Positions 45,218 to 55,172 of a stretch of DNA of 64,000 nucleotides are shown piece after piece; the first letter of the stretch is position 1, and each line of letters starts with the position of its first letter. The position numbers were made by a program, and so were the translations under genes. Source of the DNA: Paenibacillus sp. OVF10 (lineage in GTDB: Bacteria; Bacillota; Bacilli; Paenibacillales; Paenibacillaceae). The DNA lies in NCBI GenBank assembly GCA_022836915.1, contig CP094668.1:4836001-4900000 (forward strand), in the 5' to 3' direction. Below the pieces are notes generated by a model that worked only from the letters and a program-made list of their open reading frames with translations, did not search any database and was not told the origin of the DNA.

Positions 45218-46240
45218 TTAATCCACATTTACAGGCTCGATCACTTCGAATAAAAATGGATTACCATTTAAATATTCTCTTATGTATGCTTGGGCATACT
45301 TTTGTTCATCGATTAAACTGGTTGTTTCTCTTGGATCAGAGGAGTGATGGCAGGAGTTCTCGATCATGAACATGACAAAAAAACATTCCAGATCCCGAAT
45401 ATAGTCCGTTTCCAACTTCCTAATACTCTCATAACCTTGGATAAGCATCCATCGATGCTTTGGCCAAAGCTCCAATATGGTGCCTGCCATATCGTAGAGA
45501 TAATATCCGTACCCACATCTTCCAAAATCAATCGGATAGGGTTGATTATCCTCAAATACCATATTACCGGTATGTAAATCAGCATGAATGAGTCCATAGT
45601 TATGTTCACTTGGATGCATCGTGGTAAGTTGGGATACAATCTTCTCAGCTGCATCTTGATACAGCTTCCATCCCTCTTCGGATAAAAAACGCTCATAGTA
45701 ACGTTCCAACTTAGCCATTTCACGTTTAAAACTTTCTACTCCCCAAGTAGGTCTTACAAAATCAGAAGGTGGATTGAAATCCTTTGCTGCTTCATGGAGC
45801 CTGCTCATCAATACACCCATATTATATGCTTGGCTATCTGTAAATTCACCTGCTGCTTTTTCACCCTCTATCCATCGCATCATCGTTATATAAGGGCGCC
45901 TATATCCTGTCTCTGTTTCGATCTCCAATACATAAATACCATCATAATTTGCCATCCCTTCTGGTACTTTTAGATCTTTCGATTTGTTCAGTGCTTGTAA
46001 CAGTAGGAGTTCCGAACGAACTTCCTCTCTGCTTAATCGGTCCGAATGAATGCGAAGTAAATAATTGTTATCTGTACTGGTTTCAATTTTATACGTGATC
46101 GTATCGCCGGATAGTTGAATAAACTGGATTTTATCCCATTCTAAGTCATACTTTCGAATTGCAGATAAAGCGACTTTCCTTGCTCTGATTAATAACGCCC
46201 GCCGTTCTTCATCAGTATCAAATCTAAAAAAATCATTCAT
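45218..46240 (-). CDS. Phosphotransferase of the APH/choline kinase family
   Basis: 340-residue kinase-fold enzyme that would phosphorylate a small-molecule hydroxyl (aminoglycoside, homoserine, spectinomycin-like or other substrates in the family). Catalytic loop LIHADLHTGNMVF near residue 215 and metal-binding PIDFGRCGYG near 235 are intact. ATG 46240 follows GGGGGATAAC. It is a stand-alone gene in the accessory region; a TATAAT box lies near 46300. Resistance is possible but not supported by any specific motif. Confidence 0.85.
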   Translation of the reverse strand: MNDFFRFDTDEERRALLIRARKVALSAIRKYDLEWDKIQFIQLSGDTITYKIETSTDNNYLLRIHSDRLSREEVRSELLLLQALNKSKDLKVPEGMANYDGIYVLEIETETGYRRPYITMMRWIEGEKAAGEFTDSQAYNMGVLMSRLHEAAKDFNPPSDFVRPTWGVESFKREMAKLERYYERFLSEEGWKLYQDAAEKIVSQLTTMHPSEHNYGLIHADLHTGNMVFEDNQPYPIDFGRCGYGYYLYDMAGTILELWPKHRWMLIQGYESIRKLETDYIRDLECFFVMFMIENSCHHSSDPRETTSLIDEQKYAQAYIREYLNGNPFLFEVIEPVNVD

Positions 46241-46358
46241 TTGTTATCCCCCTGCAGTTTTTATGAAGTAAATCAACTACTTCTCTTATATGTTATTATA
46301 ACGATAGTAAAAGCTTGAAAATATGTAATAAACAATTTAAACTATACTATACACAAAA

Positions 46359-46390
46359 AAGTCACATTGGAATTTCTTCCAATGCGACTT
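46359..46390 (-). terminator. Terminator of the CD3324-type gene
   Basis: AAGTCGCATTGG (46390-46379) pairs with CCAATGTGACTT (46370-46359), with one mismatch, followed by T's on the minus strand. Confidence 0.7.
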
Positions 46391-46401
46391 TTGTTAAGCT
46401 A

Positions 46402-46665
46402 TTATTTTGTATAAACGATCTTTTTAATAGTATCGCTTGAAAGGCAAAATCGATCTGAAAGTTTCTCGATAGTGTCACCATCGAGAAACTTTCGCCGGAT
46501 TTCATCATTTCTAAGATTATAATTTTTCTGCTGCCTGAATTTTCACCCCAATTTTTTACGCAAACCTTTTGATTTAGGGACGTAAACCAATCCACCGTTC
46601 ATATACTTTTGTATTTCATTTAGTAATTCTTCCGGAAAGATGCTGTCGGCATTTACATATCTCAT
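46402..46665 (-). CDS. CD3324 family small protein (frame breaks)
   Basis: Start ATG 46665 follows AAGGAGCGGCTATC and reads MRYVNADSIFPEELLNEIQKY, VYVPKSKGLRKK; then WGENSGSRK in a second frame and NDEIRRKFLDGDTIEKLSDRF with DTIKKIVYTK in a third, ending at 46402. The pieces align in order with the CD3324 family (about 85-90 residues, helix-turn-helix-like C-terminus). The changes occur in A-runs on the minus strand, one possibly a two-base loss. Function unknown; likely DNA-binding by its C-terminal helices. Confidence 0.65.
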
Positions 46666-47584
46666 GATAGCCGCTCCTTAAAATAGTTGAATTTTAAGGT
46701 AGCAAAGTCTACACTATAACAATTATCACTATCCAGATTTAAGCGGTTACTTATATTATTAGCTCTATACAAACAACCGCCGTTGTTCATAAAATAGACT
46801 TTGCATAGAACATATCTCGAACATTGTCATAGTGTCTCTCCTTCCTAAATAACATTCAAACTAAAATATGTCTTCATCGGAAATAGAATGCTATCTCAAT
46901 AGTAACATATTACTCCAAGTGGGCGAAGTGTCAACACTATACATTTAAGTCGTTTGAGCTAAACTGTCATATCTCATCTATTCCTTACGAACCATCAATA
47001 TTAGACACTCCACATGTATCGAGTACGTGAATACTTTAAGCTCCTTCCTGCAAACTCAGCGTTGCCGATGCGATATCCAGTTCAATTCTCTGCTTTATCA
47101 CTAGCGATGATATGGTTCACCGCAGTTTAATCTTAAACTAAACTGCCCGCTAGCTTAATGAATTAGAGCAGTGACAAGTAGTTAAATACTTATCTAATCG
47201 GTAATCAGATCATTTCCTTGTCCTTTTCGGCAATCGGTACAATTTCTGGTCTCGAACTTTAAAGCTAAAGTATGGTCAAATCCTGTGAAATAGGGTAGAA
47301 TTGTTTTAGTTACTTTTCCGCAAGAAACTTCTGCACTAATCCAAACATAGTTATTGGAGCCAAATATGACTCCTGTACAAACGAGCCTTAGTTACCGAAG
47401 GCTCGTTTTTTGATGATTTTTTTAAAATATCTTTTTCCGACTCTTATTCGAAGTTCTTCCTTTTTCATCTTTCAACAAAAACATTTCACTGCTCGCCTCA
47501 AATTGATTAACTTGCGCTTGCATCGCCGTGAGGCGATTTTACATACACATAAAAAGAACTAACGTTCTAGTAGGAGGAATGAAA
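46666..47584. other. Gene-poor intergenic region
   Basis: 919 bases without a supported protein gene. Visible are a plus-strand terminator hairpin at 47380-47411 with no plus-strand gene in front, and a near-palindrome around 46770-46786 upstream of the CD3324-type gene. A/T-rich and multiply interrupted in all frames. Confidence 0.5.
47380..47411 (+). terminator. Orphan rho-independent terminator
   Basis: AACGAGCCTT (47380-47389) pairs perfectly with AAGGCTCGTT (47398-47407), then T's. No plus-strand coding gene ends nearby, so it may close a small RNA or a lost gene. Confidence 0.75.
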
Positions 47585-48768
47585 TTGGCAAGTTTTAAGA
47601 AATTAAAAAGCGGCTGGAGGTATCGGTTAAAGTACACCGATCCGTTCACTCAACAACAAAAGGAGAAATCCGAGGCTGGCTTTCGAACTAAACCAGAGGC
47701 TGAACTAGCTGCTGCTGAATTTTTAAGGCATCTCAAACAAGGGTTTGAACAGTCCGACATTCCTTTGGTAAATTACATTCGTAATTGGATTGATAATTAC
47801 AAAAAAGGTGTTGTAAGAAAGAACACAATCAAACTACATGATAACAATCTTAACACCCATATCAAACCTTATTTTAAGCGTCTGATGCTCCAGGATTTAA
47901 AACCAGATATGTATCAAGTCTTTTTGGACTCTCTATTTAAAAAGGGACTCAGTAAACGAACGGTCGAGATCATTAACTCAACAGTATACTCAGCCATAGA
48001 GCATGCATTGATTCAAGGGAAAATATTACGCAATCCATGTAAAGGTTCAATTATTAAAGGAGAGCACAAAAAGAAGACGATCCAATTCATTGATTCAGAG
48101 GACATTCCCAAATTTCTTCATACGGCTCGAGGTGACGCGTACATTTATTGGATTTTCTTCAAAGTGCTCATTGAAACGGGTTTACGAAAAGGTGAAGCTG
48201 CCGCTCTCAGGTGGTCGGATATCAATTTCAAAGAAAAGACGATCCGCGTGGATGAAACACTCGATTTTCAAGCCGGAGACGAGGACGAACTTTTCGGAGA
48301 TACAAAAACGCGAAATTCTACCCGCACAATTAGTGTAAGTAACGGAATTATTAATGATTTAAGATATCATGCTTCATGGCAGAATCAAAATAAGATCAAT
48401 TTAGGAGAGTCAATGTACAGACACGATTTGAACCTAGTCTTGTGCAAAAACGACGGTAGTCCGATGCCTAAATCTAGTCTCTTTAATGCTTCGAAGAGGA
48501 TTTTGAGAAAGGCTGGTTTGAGTGAGGAATTAACAATTCACTCCTTGAGACATACCTATGCCGTGGTCATGCTTGAAGCTGGGGCAGACAAAAATTTGTA
48601 CAAGAGCAACTTGGGCATGGCAGTGTGCAAATTACATCCGATGTGTATGCTCATATTTCCAAGAAGTTAGAAAAGCGTAACATTGATAAATATGAAGAGT
48701 ACACTTCCCGTATTTTTGGATCAGAAAATCAAAAACCGGGGGACGTTTGGGGGACGCAACCTCAATAG
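47585..48768 (+). CDS. Phage/ICE-type tyrosine recombinase (integrase; frame break)
   Basis: Site-specific recombinase of about 394 residues. N-terminal AP2-like arm-binding domain (SFKKLKSGWRYRLKYTDP), core-binding SAM-like domain (about 60-150) and catalytic domain with Arg in TGLRKGEAAAL, HSLRHTY (His-x-x-Arg), LGHGSVQ (His) and nucleophile Tyr in SDVYAHIS. The last two appear only after adding one A in the A5 run 48590-48594, which also extends the end to 48768. TTG 47585 has GGAGG at ideal spacing; ATG 47579 is too close. It lies next to the glnA terminator, with no excisionase or other element genes found. Confidence 0.85.
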
Positions 48769-48799
48769 AAGTGCAATTCCCTCGAAACGTCCCCCGGTT
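48734..48799. repeat. 15-bp perfect inverted repeat over the integrase end
   Basis: AACCGGGGGACGTTT (48734-48748) is exactly complementary to 48785-48799. It covers the last integrase codons and the intergenic gap. GC-rich but without T-run; terminator, RNA structure, or recombinase site are possible. Confidence 0.5.
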
Positions 48800-48811
48800 C
48801 ATTCCTTCAAA

Positions 48812-48835
48812 ACCCCGTAGTTACAAGGTTTTTTC
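48812..48835 (-). terminator. glnA terminator
   Basis: Minus-strand AAAACC...GGTTTT pairing in the bases directly downstream of the glnA stop; short stem, so moderate support. Confidence 0.45.
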
Positions 48836-48837
48836 GA

Positions 48838-50166
48838 TTAGTACAAAGTGATATATTGATCGCGTTCCCATTGGTGGACTTGTGTACGGTACATATCCCA
48901 CTCAATTTCTTTCAGCTCATAGAAGTGAGCCAAGGCATGGTCGCCGAGAGCGTCACAGATGACTTCGCTGCGGATCAATTCATTCAATGCTTCTTTCAGG
49001 TCAGCTGGCAAGCTTGGAATGCCTTCTTCCACACGCTCTTCTTCTGACATGATGTAGATGTTACGGTCAATTGGAGCAGGTAAGGAAAGCTCACGTTTGA
49101 TTCCGTCCAGACCTGCTTTCAACAAAACAGCCAAAGCCAGGTAAGGGTTAGCAGCCGGATCCGGGTTACGAACCTCAACACGTGTACTCAAACCACGGGA
49201 AGCTGGAATACGAATCATTGGGCTACGGTTACTAGCAGACCATGCTACATAACAAGGTGCTTCATAACCTGGTACAAGACGTTTGTATGAGTTCACAGTT
49301 GGGTTAGTAATTGCTGCAAACGCACGCGCGTGCTTCAGAGTTCCAGCCATGAAGTGACGAGCAGTTTTGCTCAGACCCAACTCGTCCGACTCATCAACAA
49401 ATGCGTTCTCATTGCCTTTGAACAAGGATTGGTTACAGTGCATACCGGATCCGTTCATACCAAACAGCGGTTTCGGCATGAATGTAGCATGTAAACCATG
49501 CTGACGTGCAATCGTTTTAACAACGAGCTTGAACGTTTGGATCTGGTCAGCAGCTTTCAGAGCATCAGCATATTTGAAGTCGATCTCATGCTGACCTGGA
49601 GCTACCTCATGGTGGGAAGCTTCGATCTCAAAGCCCATTTCTTCAAGTGTGATAACGATGTCACGACGACAGTTTTCACCAAGATCCGTAGGCGCAAGGT
49701 CAAAATAACCACCTTGGTCATTCAGTTCGTTAGTTGGGTTTCCTTTTTCGTCAGTTTTGAACAAGAAGAACTCTGGTTCAGGACCAACGTTGAAGGAAGT
49801 GAATCCCATATCTTGGGCTTCCTTCAGGTTTCGTTTCAAGATGCCACGTGGATCTCCTGGGAACGGATTACCATCCGGAAGATATACGTCGCAAATCAGG
49901 CGTGCAACACGGTTCTCTGCAACCCATGGGAAAATAAGCCAAGAATCTAGATCTGGATAGAGGTACATGTCGGACTCTTCAATACGTACATAACCTTCAA
50001 TGGAAGATCCATCAAACATCATTTTGTTATCCAGAGCCTTAGTCAACTGACTCACAGGAATCTCAACGTTTTTGATAGCTCCAAGCAAATCAGTAAATTG
50101 CAATCGAATGAATCGTACGTTTTCTTCTTTCGAAATGCGGAGAATGTCTTCTTTTGTATAACTCAC
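48838..50166 (-). CDS. glnA: Glutamine synthetase type I
   Basis: ATP-dependent synthesis of glutamine from glutamate and ammonia; a dodecamer in the cytoplasm. The 442-residue product has VRFIRLQFTDLLG at the N-terminus, the MFDGSSIEGY latch, GPEPEFFLF, the ATP-binding NPTVNSYKRL loop and EVRNPDPAANPYLA. Length and motifs match the GSI-alpha enzymes of Bacillota, which lack adenylylation. The start GTG 50166 follows AGAGGTTATA. It is the second gene of the glnRA operon; in this family feedback-inhibited GlnA controls GlnR. Confidence 0.96.
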   Translation of the reverse strand: MSYTKEDILRISKEENVRFIRLQFTDLLGAIKNVEIPVSQLTKALDNKMMFDGSSIEGYVRIEESDMYLYPDLDSWLIFPWVAENRVARLICDVYLPDGNPFPGDPRGILKRNLKEAQDMGFTSFNVGPEPEFFLFKTDEKGNPTNELNDQGGYFDLAPTDLGENCRRDIVITLEEMGFEIEASHHEVAPGQHEIDFKYADALKAADQIQTFKLVVKTIARQHGLHATFMPKPLFGMNGSGMHCNQSLFKGNENAFVDESDELGLSKTARHFMAGTLKHARAFAAITNPTVNSYKRLVPGYEAPCYVAWSASNRSPMIRIPASRGLSTRVEVRNPDPAANPYLALAVLLKAGLDGIKRELSLPAPIDRNIYIMSEEERVEEGIPSLPADLKEALNELIRSEVICDALGDHALAHFYELKEIEWDMYRTQVHQWERDQYITLY

Positions 50167-50295
50167 TATAACCTCTCCCTTTCTTATCTGCGTATTTGGC
50201 TTGCCTGTTATATTTGTACATTAGAAAGTTCCACGGGTCAAGGAGTCTCACACCAAAAGTGCATGTTTTCCCCTCACTCGCCAAGTTATGCGAAT

Positions 50296-50709
50296 TTACT
50301 TTTTATTAAAGAATCGGGAAAGCTCTCCCTGAATGAGAGATACTTGTCCAGGTCTCTTACCTGATACAAGCTGCTGCTTCAGCAAGCGGTGCAACTGCGT
50401 ATCGGACAACTCTCTGCGTTTAACTTCAGTGTCTGGCGTGATAACTGTAGCTTCCTCGGATTCTTTCGAAACAGGATTCATCACTTGTTTGATCCCCGCG
50501 ATGTTAACTCCTTTTTCAATCAAAGCCTTGATCTCTAGCAATCTCTCTACGTCATTAAAAGAGAATAAACGTTGATTACCTGACGTTCTCGCAGGAACGA
50601 TCAAGCTGTGCTGCTCATAATAACGAATCTGACGTGCAGACAGATCCGTAAGTTTCATTACAATACCAATCGGGAATAAGGCCATATTTCTGCGAATTTC
50701 ATCACCCAT
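50296..50709 (-). CDS. glnR: MerR-family nitrogen regulator GlnR
   Basis: Represses glnRA and other nitrogen genes when glutamine is abundant. 137 residues from ATG 50709 (GGAAGG at 9-base spacing): N-terminal MerR winged helix (FPIGIVMKLTDLSARQIRYYEQHSLIVPARTSGN is split here as FPIGIVMKLTDLSARQIRY then YEQHSLIVPARTSGN), dimerisation helix, and a short C-terminal tail ending LSRFFNKK that senses glutamine-bound GlnA in the family. Followed by glnA after 129 bases. A GlnR box and promoter lie upstream. Confidence 0.92.
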   Translation of the reverse strand: MGDEIRRNMALFPIGIVMKLTDLSARQIRYYEQHSLIVPARTSGNQRLFSFNDVERLLEIKALIEKGVNIAGIKQVMNPVSKESEEATVITPDTEVKRRELSDTQLHRLLKQQLVSGKRPGQVSLIQGELSRFFNKK

Positions 50710-50744
50710 GTTCATCAACCTTCCAGTCATCTATTCTTCACCCT

Positions 50745-50774
50745 ATTGTACATTTAGTTATTACCAAGTGTCAA
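50745..50774 (-). promoter_or_regulatory. Promoter of glnRA
   Basis: TTGACA (50774-50769, perfect), 18-base spacer, TACAAT (50750-50745) on the minus strand, 36 bases before the glnR start. Confidence 0.7.
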
Positions 50775-50779
50775 TGACG

Positions 50780-50796
50780 TGTTAGATAAACTCACA
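50780..50796. promoter_or_regulatory. GlnR/TnrA box
   Basis: TGTTAGATAAACTCACA matches TGTNA-N7-TNACA exactly. It sits 6 bases upstream of the glnRA -35 box and covers the stop codon of the upstream gene (TGA at 50792-50794). Confidence 0.7.
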
Positions 50797-52045
50797 ATAA
50801 TTTACGATCTTTCATAGTCTGTAACGCCATCAAAACGCCATATTTGACATGAGAGTACGTTAATCCGCCTTGCATATACCCGATATACGGCTCCCGAATA
50901 GGCGCGTCGGCTGATAATTCCAGACTTCCACCCTGAATGAACGTACCTGCCGCCATAATGACAGGGTGCTCATAACCAGGCATATCCCAAGGTTCAGGAA
51001 CCACATGACTATCCACAGCTGCTGCACGCTGAATCCCCTGCACGAAGGCGATCAGATGCTCAGCAGAGCTAAACTGAACAGCCTGGATCAGATCTGTGCG
51101 AGCTTCATTCCAGGCGGGTTTGGTTACAAATCCGGATTCAGCAAACATCGCAGCAGCAAACGTACTTCCTTTGATAGCTTGTCCTACAATTGTCGGTGCC
51201 ATGTAAAGTCCTTGGTAGATGCCACGTGTTGTCCCCAGCATTGCTCCCACCTCTCCCCCAATTCCAGGGGCTGTTAGACGATAAGCTGCCAGATGTACGT
51301 ATTGTTCCTTCCCGCATATGTATCCACCGGTTTCCGCAATGCCTCCACCAGGATTCTTGATCAGTGATCCGGCCATCAGATCAACTCCGACTTCTGTCGG
51401 TTCACGTTCCTCTGTGAATTCACCGTAACAATTATCTACGAATACGATGACATCCTCCTTCAGCGCTTTAACACGCGTAACCATGTCAGCGATCTCAGCA
51501 ACGCAGAAGGAGGAGCGCCAGTCATAACCACGTGAACGTTGAATCCCAATAACTTTTGTAGCCGGTGTAATGCTTTTTTCAACTGCTGCCCAGTCCACTC
51601 CACCTTCATCAGTTAAGGCCGTCTCACGGTAACCGATGCCAAAATCGCGTAATGAACCTGTACCATCACCGGGTTTGCCAATAACTTTATGCAATGTGTC
51701 GTAAGGCTTACCCGTGATGTACAATAATTCGTCACCTGGACGCAAAACTCCAAAGAGAGCTGTACTAATCGTATGAGTACCTGAAGCAAAATGAGGACGC
51801 ACCAGCGCGGCTTCCGCGCCGAAAACATCAGCATATACTTCATCAAGCACTTCACGCCCACGATCGTTATAGGCATAACCTGTTGAACCTGCAAAGTGAA
51901 AATCACTTACTTTTCGCTGTTGGAAAGCATTAATCACCTTCCATTGATTGTGATCTGTGATCCGATCAATCTGTTGCAGTTGTCCTTCAATCTGACGCTC
52001 CACTTGACGTTGAAGTTCAGATATTTCTGAATCAAAGCTTACCAT
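50792..52045 (-). CDS. Aluminium resistance / methionine gamma-lyase-like PLP protein (YnbB-like)
   Basis: PLP-dependent enzyme of the Cys/Met metabolism fold, 417 residues. The PLP Lys is in AGSLIKNPGGGIAETGG; SGTHTISTALFGVLRPGDELLY is the cofactor phosphate loop. Homologues are annotated as aluminium resistance proteins or methionine gamma-lyase family, but the true substrate is not established. In Bacillota the gene is commonly next to glnR and hflX, as here. Start 52045 is used; it lies 83 bases after hflX. Confidence 0.88.
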   Translation of the reverse strand: MVSFDSEISELQRQVERQIEGQLQQIDRITDHNQWKVINAFQQRKVSDFHFAGSTGYAYNDRGREVLDEVYADVFGAEAALVRPHFASGTHTISTALFGVLRPGDELLYITGKPYDTLHKVIGKPGDGTGSLRDFGIGYRETALTDEGGVDWAAVEKSITPATKVIGIQRSRGYDWRSSFCVAEIADMVTRVKALKEDVIVFVDNCYGEFTEEREPTEVGVDLMAGSLIKNPGGGIAETGGYICGKEQYVHLAAYRLTAPGIGGEVGAMLGTTRGIYQGLYMAPTIVGQAIKGSTFAAAMFAESGFVTKPAWNEARTDLIQAVQFSSAEHLIAFVQGIQRAAAVDSHVVPEPWDMPGYEHPVIMAAGTFIQGGSLELSADAPIREPYIGYMQGGLTYSHVKYGVLMALQTMKDRKLL

Positions 52046-52128
52046 CTTACTTCATTCCCCTTCATAGCACGAATCTGACGTTGAATATCCATTATCGTGT
52101 AACTTATCACATCAATGTGTCATGAATA

Positions 52129-53413
52129 TTACAATTCAATGAATTCTTCAAGCATATAACCAAATTTCTCATATTCACCTTTTTGCAATTCAACTTCATA
52201 AATTACATCATTCTCTTCAAAGCTGGTATCCACTACATCACCAATTTTGTAGAGTACCGACGTAAGATCACCACGTTCTGCCGGAATACGGAAGCGTTTC
52301 GTATCACCTGTCAGCTCTGTCTGAATTAATTCACGGATTTTAAGCAGATCCTCAGAGTCTAATGCGCTTACCTTAATATGACCTTTATCCAATGGAAGCA
52401 TCTCAAGCTGCTCTGGTGTGCACGCATCTTTTTTGTTATACAGGACTAACTGCGGCTTGTCCCCTGAACCAAGTTCTTGCAGAATCGTATTAACCGTCCG
52501 CATCTGATCTTCACGCATAGCTGATGAGGCGTCCACAACATGCAGGATCAGGTCTGCTTCATTCACTTCCTCCAGCGTTGCCCGGAATGCTGCAATCAGA
52601 TCATGCGGGAGATTTTGAATAAAACCAACCGTATCGGTAAGTACGATCTCTTTCCCACTTGGAAGTTCCATCGTACGTGATGTTGGATCCAGAGTAGCGA
52701 ACAGCTGATCTTGAATATACACATCTGCAGCCGTCAACTGTTTGAGCAAGGTTGATTTTCCAGCATTGGTATAACCAACGAGGGCCACCTGAACAATACC
52801 TGTCTTTTGCGGCGTTCACGATGCAACTTGCGATGACGAGTCAATTCTTCCAGATGACGCTTCAGATCATCGATACGACCACGGATGTGACGGCGGTCTG
52901 TCTCCAACTTGCTTTCACCTGGGCCTCTTGTTCCGATTCCGCCCCGAGTCTGGACAGGTTCTTGCCATGACCCGACAAACGTGGCAGCAAGTAGCTATGT
53001 TGAGCCAATTCCACTTGAATAATACCTTCTCTAGTGTTGGCACGTTGTGCAAAGATGTCCAAAATCAATTGGGTACGGTCAATAATTTTGAGATCGAGGG
53101 TTTCTTCCAGGTTACGAACCTGTGCACCTGACAATTCCTGATCAAAAATAGCTGTAGTTGCTCCGAGTTCCTCTGCAATCGCACGAAGCTCTTCCACCTT
53201 ACCTTTACCAATGAACCATTTGGTATCACGTTTTTCCCTGTTTTGAGAAAGTACACTTAGCACTTCCACTCCAGCTGTCTCGGCAAGTTTCACCAGTTCC
53301 TCTAAAGAGTACTCAGGGTTGATACCTGTACGTTTTACATCATCCGTAACAAGACTCACCAAGACGGCGCGATCTTTTTTGACCATATCTGTATCATGCG
53401 TGCCATTTGTCAT
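52129..53413 (-). CDS. hflX: Ribosome-associated GTPase HflX (two frame breaks)
   Basis: GTPase that splits stalled or stressed 70S ribosomes. Repaired length about 428 residues: N-terminal HflX domain (DTKWFIGKGKVEEL, AIFDQELSGAQVRNLE), glycine-rich LGGGIGTRGPGESKLETDRR linker, then the G domain with GYTNAGKST (G1), DTVGFIQNLPH (G3), NKKD (G4). Breaks at C4 52942-52945 and T4 52805-52808 each need one base; the first restores the glycine-rich motif, the second RRKKTGIVQVALVGYTN. ATG 53413 is chosen; GTG 53425 abuts the Shine-Dalgarno. Confidence 0.9.
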
Positions 53414-53528
53414 GTATATGTTCACTCCCTCTAATTACTAATTGATATACATTGCCACGAATATGCCATGGCATGCCTTAAGCCGAACCGGTTGGCCCGG
53501 CCGGCTGGTGTAAAAACTATATTATCGC

Positions 53529-54498
53529 TTACTTTCGCTCAAAGTTCAAATCCTCTGTACGGATTGTCATCAGCTCCAGTTTTCCCGGACTGCCTTCTGA
53601 GTATTGTTCCAACAAACGAACCGCCTGATGCCTGATCGAACGCTCAATGGCATTACGAACGTATCTGGCGTTACTGAACGCATGCAGCGAATCATTTTTT
53701 TCCTGAAGCAAATGCTGCTTAAGTTTGAGTATGGTCTGAGGCATTAGAATATAATCACGCTCTTTGGCCATAATCTCAGAGATTTGAATCAACTGATCAA
53801 TGCTATAGTCTGGAAACTCCACTTGAATGGGAAAGCGAGAAGGTAATCCCGGATTCGTCTGGAGAAAAAATCAATCTCTTCCGAGTACCCGGCAAGAATT
53901 AGTATAAACTGATTTTTGTTATCTTCCATGGACTTAACAAGCGTATCAATAGCTTCCTTTCCAAAATCCTTCTCTCCCCGCGGGCCAAACTGTAAGCTTC
54001 ATCAATGAACAATATCCCACCGAGTGCCTTCTTGACCAAATCTCTTGTTTTCTGCGCCGTGTGACCAATATATTCTCCAACCAGATCCGCACGCTCTACT
54101 TCAATAAGATGACCTTTACTCAACACCCCCATCTTCTGAAAGAGTTTGGCAACGATCCTCGCCACGGTGGTCTTACCAGTTCCCGGATTGCCTTTGAAGA
54201 TCATATGATACACGTGCGCACCACTAAGTAGGCCTGCTTCAGTGCGCATCTGAGCAATCTGTAGGAAAGCATAAATTTCAAATACCAAGTCTTTGATATT
54301 TTCAAGTCCAACCAGTTGCTCCAATTCACCCTGTATCTCCTGGAAATGAGCATGTTTGGTTATACTCTTGGCTGCCTGTACTGCCGCTGCTTCATCTTTG
54401 ACCAACATCTGAGGTTCCTGGTTACGCAACACAATATTAATTTGTCTGGATGGTCTGCCTCCTGGTTGCTCTCCTGCAGCCATGACCCGTCCGTTCAT
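53529..54498 (-). CDS. spoVK: Stage V sporulation protein K-like AAA ATPase (two frame breaks)
   Basis: CbbX/SpoVK-type AAA ATPase required for spore maturation in B. subtilis. Repaired length about 323 residues, matching SpoVK. Motifs: LEQLVGLENIKDLV, Walker A GNPGTGKTTVARIV, Walker B GGILFIDEAYSLARGG, sensor region QFILILAGYSEEIDFFLQTNPGLPSRF. Breaks at C4 53976-53979 and A6 53865-53870 are each repaired by one base. ATG 54498 follows AGAGGTGATGG. Strong pointer that the organism forms endospores. Confidence 0.9.
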
Positions 54499-54608
54499 TC
54501 GCCATCACCTCTATTTTATCGGGCTGAACTCTCCTGATTATTAATGTATTCTATCAGGTGCTCCAATATTAGAAGGATCATGAAGAATTCTACGGATAAG
54601 TAGATGTC

Positions 54609-55172
54609 TCAAATCTGAATGTTTTTTCGAAACTCTCCGTTCTCAAACAAACTCTTCCTATGCTTCAGTGATAACTGAAAGTATGGGAATACATGTGCAT
54701 CAATGGCATGCAGCAGTTCCTTTGCCGTCTTGTTAGCCAAGTCATAATCGCCTGTAGTAATATGCTTCCGTGACAGTGCATCTTCAAGCTCATCTTCATC
54801 CAGCAAAAATACTTCTCCATCTTTCAGTACAACGACATCCAGATACAGGTCATCAAACCAAGGAACGCCCTGATCGGTTATCCCCTGACTACGACATGTA
54901 TCAATGTACCACTCTACAATCCGTTCCTGATCGTCAAACATCGCCGTAACAACAAAGTGCTCTCCCTTCGGATAGTATTGCAGCCAGGAATAACCTTTAT
55001 CTGCGATACAGAAGGTACTGCCTCCATAAGTTTTCCACAAAGGTTCTTTCAAATCCTGTATGGTGTACAACGTAATATAACCTGTGAAAATTTTGGATTG
55101 AACGAACCGGCATGTGAATTGTCGGTTCGTAATCCGGCGCCAGTTCGCGCGGTCCCCGAATTTCCGTTTCAT
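54609..55172 (-). CDS. DUF402 family protein (FomD-like nucleotide phosphatase fold)
   Basis: 187 residues with the DUF402 core: FTGYITLYTIQDLKEPLWKTYGG, WLQYYPKGEHFVVTAMFD, and the metal-site signature EWYIDTCRSQGITDQGVPWFDDLYLDVVV with DEDELEDAL. Some relatives hydrolyse nucleoside di- or triphosphates; the reaction here is inferred only from the family. The start at 55172 follows AGAGGGG and overlaps a 37-codon upstream reading frame by ATGA. Confidence 0.85.
   Translation of the reverse strand: MKRKFGDRANWRRITNRQFTCRFVQSKIFTGYITLYTIQDLKEPLWKTYGGSTFCIADKGYSWLQYYPKGEHFVVTAMFDDQERIVEWYIDTCRSQGITDQGVPWFDDLYLDVVVLKDGEVFLLDEDELEDALSRKHITTGDYDLANKTAKELLHAIDAHVFPYFQLSLKHRKSLFENGEFRKNIQI

Noticed and set aside
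45218..46240. Specific aminoglycoside-resistance call for the phosphotransferase
   Set aside because: Only the general APH catalytic motifs are present; nothing distinguishes an antibiotic kinase from metabolic family members.
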